Assembly: GCA_963835085.1 (NCBI GenBank)
Contig: CAWIED010000001.1
Location: forward strand, 496,001 to 560,000
Direction of reading: 5' to 3'
Source: JBDIAG01 sp963835085
GTDB taxonomy: Bacteria > Actinomycetota > Actinomycetes > Actinomycetales > CAWJMD01
Length of the DNA: 64,000 nt
The notes under the pieces are model-generated. The model saw nothing but the letters and a program-made list of their open reading frames with translations. It ran no database searches and was not told the origin of the DNA. The position numbers were made by a program, and so were the translations under genes. Positions 60,093-64,000 of the stretch are shown piece after piece (the stretch's first letter is position 1; the number at the start of each line of letters is the position of its first letter).

Positions 60093-61376
60093 CTAGCCGA
60101 CCAGCGCGGGGTAAAGCGGGTACTTCGACGCCAGCGCCTCGACGCGGCCACGCAGGGTGGTCTCGTCGTCGTCGCTGAGGTCGGGTTGCAGAGCGATGGC
60201 GATGATGTCGGCGACCTCACGGAAATCATCGGCCTTGAAGCCGCGGGTGGCCAGCGCGGGGGTGCCGATGCGCAGGCCGGAGGTGACCATCGGGGGCCGG
60301 GGGTCGTTGGGGACGGCGTTGCGGTTCACGGTGATGCCCACCCGGTGCAGTCGGTCTTCGGCCTGCTTGCCGTCGAGCTCGGACTCGACGAGATCGACCA
60401 GCACGAGATGCACGTCGGTACCACCCGAGAGCACCTTGACCCCCGCCGCCTTGCAGTCTTCGTCGAGGAGTCGCTCGGCCAGGATCTTGGCGCCCTCGAG
60501 GGTGCGGCGCTGTCGGTCGGCGAACTCGTCGCTGGCAGCCAGCAGGAAGGAGACGGCCTTGGCCGCGATCACGTGCTCGAGCGGGCCGCCTTGCATGCCC
60601 GGGAAGACCGCGGAGTTGATCTTCTTGGCGATGTCGGCGTCGTTGGTGAGGATGACCCCGCCGCGCGGGCCGCCGAGGGTCTTGTGCGTGGTGGAGGTGG
60701 TGACGTGGGCGTGCGGCACCGGGTTGGGGTGCAGCCCTGCCGCCACGAGCCCTGCGAAGTGCGCCATGTCGACCATCAGCAGGGCGCCGACCTCGTCGGC
60801 GATCGCACGGAACCGCTCGAAGTCGAGCTGGCGAGGGTACGCCGACCAGCCGGCGATGATCATCTTCGGCTTGTGCTCGCGCGCCAGCGACTCCACCTCC
60901 TCCATGTCGACCCGGCCGTCCTCACCTACGTGATAGGCGACCATGTTGAACGTCTTGCCCGAATAGTTCAGTCGCATGCCGTGCGTGAGGTGGCCACCGT
61001 GCGCCAGGTCGAGGCCCATCACCGTGTCGCCGTGATTGAGCAGAGCGAAGTACACCGCGGTGTTGGCCTGCGCGCCGGAGTGCGGCTGCACGTTGGCGAA
61101 GCCGGCGCCGAACAGCGACTTGAGCCGTTCGATGGCCAACCGCTCTACCACGTCGACGTTCTCGCAACCGCCGTAGTAGCGCCGCCCCGGATACCCCTCA
61201 GCGTACTTGTTGTTGGCGACCGACCCCTGGGCCTGCATGACCGAGATGGCGGCGAAGTTCTCGGACGCGATCATCTCGAGCGTGGACTCCTGACGGTCGC
61301 GCTCGGCGTCGAGCGCCGCGTACACGTCTGGGTCGACACTGGCGAGATCGCGGTTGAGAAGGTTCGGGGTGCTCAC
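60093..61376 (-). CDS. glyA: serine hydroxymethyltransferase
   Basis: 427 residues from GTG 61376 with AGGAGG upstream. PLP enzyme with Lys232 in VTTSTTHKTLGGPRGG, plus NKYAEGYPGRRYYGGCE. Interconverts serine and glycine with tetrahydrofolate. Position between gcvT and sdaA indicates coupling to glycine cleavage. Confidence 0.97.
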   Translation of the reverse strand: MSTPNLLNRDLASVDPDVYAALDAERDRQESTLEMIASENFAAISVMQAQGSVANNKYAEGYPGRRYYGGCENVDVVERLAIERLKSLFGAGFANVQPHSGAQANTAVYFALLNHGDTVMGLDLAHGGHLTHGMRLNYSGKTFNMVAYHVGEDGRVDMEEVESLAREHKPKMIIAGWSAYPRQLDFERFRAIADEVGALLMVDMAHFAGLVAAGLHPNPVPHAHVTTSTTHKTLGGPRGGVILTNDADIAKKINSAVFPGMQGGPLEHVIAAKAVSFLLAASDEFADRQRRTLEGAKILAERLLDEDCKAAGVKVLSGGTDVHLVLVDLVESELDGKQAEDRLHRVGITVNRNAVPNDPRPPMVTSGLRIGTPALATRGFKADDFREVADIIAIALQPDLSDDDETTLRGRVEALASKYPLYPALVG

Positions 61377-61464
61377 TGCTTGACCTCCTGGAGATGGGGC
61401 TGCTTAGGGCGCGCCAGAGCCCTTAGCCGCAGCCTACTGCCTGTTATGCGACTTCCGGACCGGG

Positions 61465-62595
61465 CTAGGAGGCCGCCGGTGGCCGCTTGTAGAACGGCAG
61501 CGAGACGACCTCGGCGCCCACCAGCGCACCTCGGATCGAAACCTGCAGGGCCGTGCCTACCGAGGCGAGTTGCGGGGGCACATAGGCCATGGCGATCGGG
61601 TGCCCCAACGTGGGGGAGGGGGCGCCGCTGGTGACCACTCCTACCTCGGCGCCGTCGGTGTCGAGTACGGGATAGCCGGCGCGGGCCGCGCGTCGTCCGG
61701 CTGGGGTCAGGCCCACGAGCAACCGACGCGGGCCCTCGGCGGCCCGCTGTGCAAGGGCTGCCTTGCCGACGAACTCTGTTTCCCGCTCGCCAGCCACCCG
61801 GGCGAGGTTGGCCTCGTAGGGGGTGACGTCGCGACTCAGCTCGTGACCGTACAGGGGCATGCCCGCCTCGAGTCGTAGCGAGTCGCGGGACGCCAGGCCG
61901 CACGGAATGACCCCGGCGGCCTCGCCCGCCGTCAGCAGCGCGTTCCAGATGGCCGAGGCATCGGCGGGGCTGCAGAAGATCTCGAATCCGTCTTCACCCG
62001 TGTAACCGGTGCGGGCGAGGCGGGCCGGGTGGCCCGCGACGGAGGTGGTGAGGATGCGGTAGTACCTGAGGCCCGGCAAGTCAGCGTCCGTGAGCGTGCC
62101 CAGCACCCGTGCCGCCACCGGGCCTTGCAGCGCGATGAGCGCCCAGTCGTCGCGGGTGTCGTGCACTTCAGCGTCGAAACCCGCACTGCGCGCGCTGAGC
62201 TCGCGCAGCACCACCTCGGCGTTGGAGGCATTGGCAACCACCAGGAACCGTTGGTCGGCGAGCCGGTAGACGATGAGGTCGTCGAGGATCCCGCCGTCGT
62301 CTGCGCAGATCATCGTGTACTTGGCTCGGCCATCGGCCAGGCCGCCGACGGCGCTCACGAGGGCGTAGTCGAGCAGGTTGGCCGCTTGTGGGCCGGTGAC
62401 CTCGATCTCGCCCATGTGGGAGAGGTCGAAGAGCCCACCGGTTCGCCGGACGGCGTGGTGCTCGGCCAGTTCGGAGCTGTAGCGCAACGGTATGGCCCAG
62501 CCGGCGAAGTCGGTGAGGTTGGCCCCGAGCCGCACATGCTCGGAGTACAGCGGCGTCTGCCGAGGGGTGCCGGCGTCACGTTCGGACTGGCTCAT
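61465..62595 (-). CDS. gcvT: glycine cleavage system T protein
   Basis: 376 residues from ATG 62595. Aminomethyltransferase with GGLFDLSHMGEIEVTGPQA and RTGYTGEDGFEIFC, followed by the C-terminal barrel (ETEFVGKAALAQR). Transfers the methylene group to tetrahydrofolate. Only 9 bp separate it from gcvP, so they form one transcript. Confidence 0.96.
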   Translation of the reverse strand: MSQSERDAGTPRQTPLYSEHVRLGANLTDFAGWAIPLRYSSELAEHHAVRRTGGLFDLSHMGEIEVTGPQAANLLDYALVSAVGGLADGRAKYTMICADDGGILDDLIVYRLADQRFLVVANASNAEVVLRELSARSAGFDAEVHDTRDDWALIALQGPVAARVLGTLTDADLPGLRYYRILTTSVAGHPARLARTGYTGEDGFEIFCSPADASAIWNALLTAGEAAGVIPCGLASRDSLRLEAGMPLYGHELSRDVTPYEANLARVAGERETEFVGKAALAQRAAEGPRRLLVGLTPAGRRAARAGYPVLDTDGAEVGVVTSGAPSPTLGHPIAMAYVPPQLASVGTALQVSIRGALVGAEVVSLPFYKRPPAAS

Positions 62596-62604
62596 GGGTG
62601 CCTC

Positions 62605-64000
62605 TTATCTCGAGCCGGTCGCCGCTGTGGAGCGTCGGGTTGGCACGTCGTCTGTGTGCGTCATGATGGGGTGGGTCGCGATGGGCGGGCAGGAGCAGAA
62701 CAGGTTGCGGTCGCCGTAGGGCTGGTCGATCCGCCCCACCGGTGGCCAGTACTTGCCGGGGGCGATGCCGGCGGGGAACACAGCCTGCTCACGGGTGTAG
62801 GCGCGGTCCCAGGGGCCTACGAGCACCTGTGCGGTGTGCGGCGCGTTCCGCAGGGCCGATTCCTCCACCGCAACGGTGCCAGCCTCGATGTCGTCGATCT
62901 CGCGTTTGATGGCCGTCATGGCCGCCACGAACCGCTGCAGTTCACCGAGCGGCTCGCTCTCGGTGGGCTCGACCATAAGGGTGCCGGGCACGGGGAACGA
63001 CATGGTGGGAGCGTGAAAGCCGTAGTCGATGAGGCGCTTGGCCACATCGTCGACCGTGACGCCTGTGCGCTTGGTGATCTCGCGGAGGTCGAGGATGGCC
63101 TCGTGCGCCACCAGCCCGTGGGGACCTGTGTAAAGGATCGGATAGTGCTCCTTCAACTGCTGGGCCAGGTAGTTCGCGGCCAGCACGGCCGCACCAGTGG
63201 CCTCGGTGAGGCCTTGCGAACCCATCATCGCCACGTAGGCCCAGGTGATCGGCAGAATGCCGGCCGAGCCGAATGGGGCGGCGCTCACCGGCCCCACCCC
63301 GGTACGGCGTGCAGGATCTGGATGCAGCGGGTGGGTGGGTAGGAACGGCACCAGGTGCTCGGCCACGCCGATCGGACCAACCCCGGGCCCCCCGCCGCCG
63401 TGCGGGATGCAGAACGTCTTGTGCAGGTTGAGGTGGCTGACGTCACCGCCGAACCGGCCCGGCTGGGCGTAGCCCAGCAGTGCGTTGAGATTGGCACCGT
63501 CGACGTACACCTGACCGCCGTGCTCGTGCACCAGCTCGCACAGGTCGGCGATGCCCTCTTCGTAGACGCCGTGCGTGGAGGGGTAGGTGACCATGATGGC
63601 AGCGAGCTGCTGGGCGTACCGGGCACATTTGGCCTTGAGATCGTCGAGGTCGACGGTGCCGTCGGGACCGACCTTGACCACCACCACGCGCATGCCCGCC
63701 ATCACAGCAGACGCCGCGTTGGTGCCGTGCGCGCTGGAGGGGATGAGGCACACGTCGCGGTCGGTGTCGCCCCGGGAGTGGTGGTAACCGCGGATGGCGA
63801 GCAACCCCGCCAGCTCGCCCTGGCTGCCCGCGTTGGGTTGCACGGAGACCTTCGCGTAACCGGTCACCTCGGCCAGCCAGCCCTCGAGCTGATCGATCAG
63901 GGCGAGATAGCCGCGCGGATGTGGTCCGAATGGGTGCACATTGGCGAAGCCCGGGTAGGAGATGGGCTCCATCTCGGTGGTGGCGTTGAGCTTCATGGTG
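62605..64000 (-). CDS. gcvP: glycine decarboxylase P protein, C-terminal part (cut by window end)
   Basis: At least 464 codons, from TMKLNATTEMEPISYPGFAN to the stop at 62605. The PLP lysine is in SHLNLHKTFCIPHGGGGPG. The frame is open through the window edge, and in whole GcvP proteins this sequence is the second half of a chain of about 950 residues. So the gene continues to the right. gcvH is not in the window. Confidence 0.95.
   Translation of the reverse strand, partial: TMKLNATTEMEPISYPGFANVHPFGPHPRGYLALIDQLEGWLAEVTGYAKVSVQPNAGSQGELAGLLAIRGYHHSRGDTDRDVCLIPSSAHGTNAASAVMAGMRVVVVKVGPDGTVDLDDLKAKCARYAQQLAAIMVTYPSTHGVYEEGIADLCELVHEHGGQVYVDGANLNALLGYAQPGRFGGDVSHLNLHKTFCIPHGGGGPGVGPIGVAEHLVPFLPTHPLHPDPARRTGVGPVSAAPFGSAGILPITWAYVAMMGSQGLTEATGAAVLAANYLAQQLKEHYPILYTGPHGLVAHEAILDLREITKRTGVTVDDVAKRLIDYGFHAPTMSFPVPGTLMVEPTESEPLGELQRFVAAMTAIKREIDDIEAGTVAVEESALRNAPHTAQVLVGPWDRAYTREQAVFPAGIAPGKYWPPVGRIDQPYGDRNLFCSCPPIATHPIMTHTDDVPTRRSTAATGSR

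Noticed and set aside
61377..61464. Glycine riboswitch between gcvT and glyA
   Set aside because: The 88-bp gap shows only a ribosome site and short GC-rich sequence, without the conserved aptamer core. A riboswitch upstream of gcvP would be outside the window.

Overview
The window is high-GC DNA from an actinobacterium (Actinomycetota). The evidence is a 16S rRNA gene of actinobacterial type, a WhiB-family protein, a SAM-IV riboswitch, SteA/MctB homologues, many GTG starts and ATGA/GTGA overlaps between genes. The gene order HAD phosphatase - small protein - tlyA - NAD kinase - recN - steA - mctB - (...) - pyrG - Nudix follows the Mycobacterium tuberculosis Rv1692-Rv1700 order as I remember it. 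The 16S looks compatible with Propionibacteriales, but I do not assign a genus.

Layout. 1-1.7 kb: the 3' part of a 23S gene, a 5S gene and a terminator. 1.8-6.5 kb: a patatin pseudogene, a beta-glucoside-type PTS permease broken by two frameshifts, and a MarR/MFS-exporter pair with a palindromic operator. 7.0-12.7 kb: a complete rrn operon with two tandem promoters. Its 23S differs clearly from the first copy, with paired helix changes. 12.8-30.2 kb: a long co-directional housekeeping block. It starts with a protein carrying ten 20-residue repeats and runs through the HAD phosphatase, tlyA, NAD kinase, recN, steA, mctB, an MraY-like membrane protein, murJ, a glycosyltransferase, pyrG and a Nudix hydrolase. 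It links cell-envelope and division functions with nucleotide metabolism and DNA repair. 30.3-41.6 kb: EcsC-like, YkvA-like and DUF4192 proteins, a lutABC lactate oxidation operon, a SAM-IV riboswitch controlling metY, a Nudix protein, a universal stress protein and the main sigma factor.

41.56-51.84 kb: a 10.3-kb integrated element bounded by a 20-bp direct repeat that is the last 20 bp of the sigma-factor gene. It carries a tyrosine integrase, a promoter overlapped by a three-half-site operator, a primase/helicase, a WhiB-like protein, an HTH protein that may be an excisionase, a truncated BRO antirepressor, a pair of DnaA boxes and several small proteins. No capsid, portal, terminase or lysis gene is recognisable, so it looks like a phage satellite or a plasmid-like integrative element.

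51.8-64 kb: decayed genes next to attR, a winged-helix (AlkZ-like) protein, a PEP synthase/rifampicin-phosphotransferase-like enzyme, a deleted DMT permease beside a LysR regulator, and a minus-strand glycine/serine cluster (gcvP-gcvT-glyA-sdaA).

Two small inverted-repeat element families (91 bp and 61 bp) occupy intergenic gaps at 21.3, 31.2 and 38.3-38.6 kb. Several genes, including the sigma factor, contain apparent single-base frameshifts. Some of these may be sequence errors rather than real inactivation.
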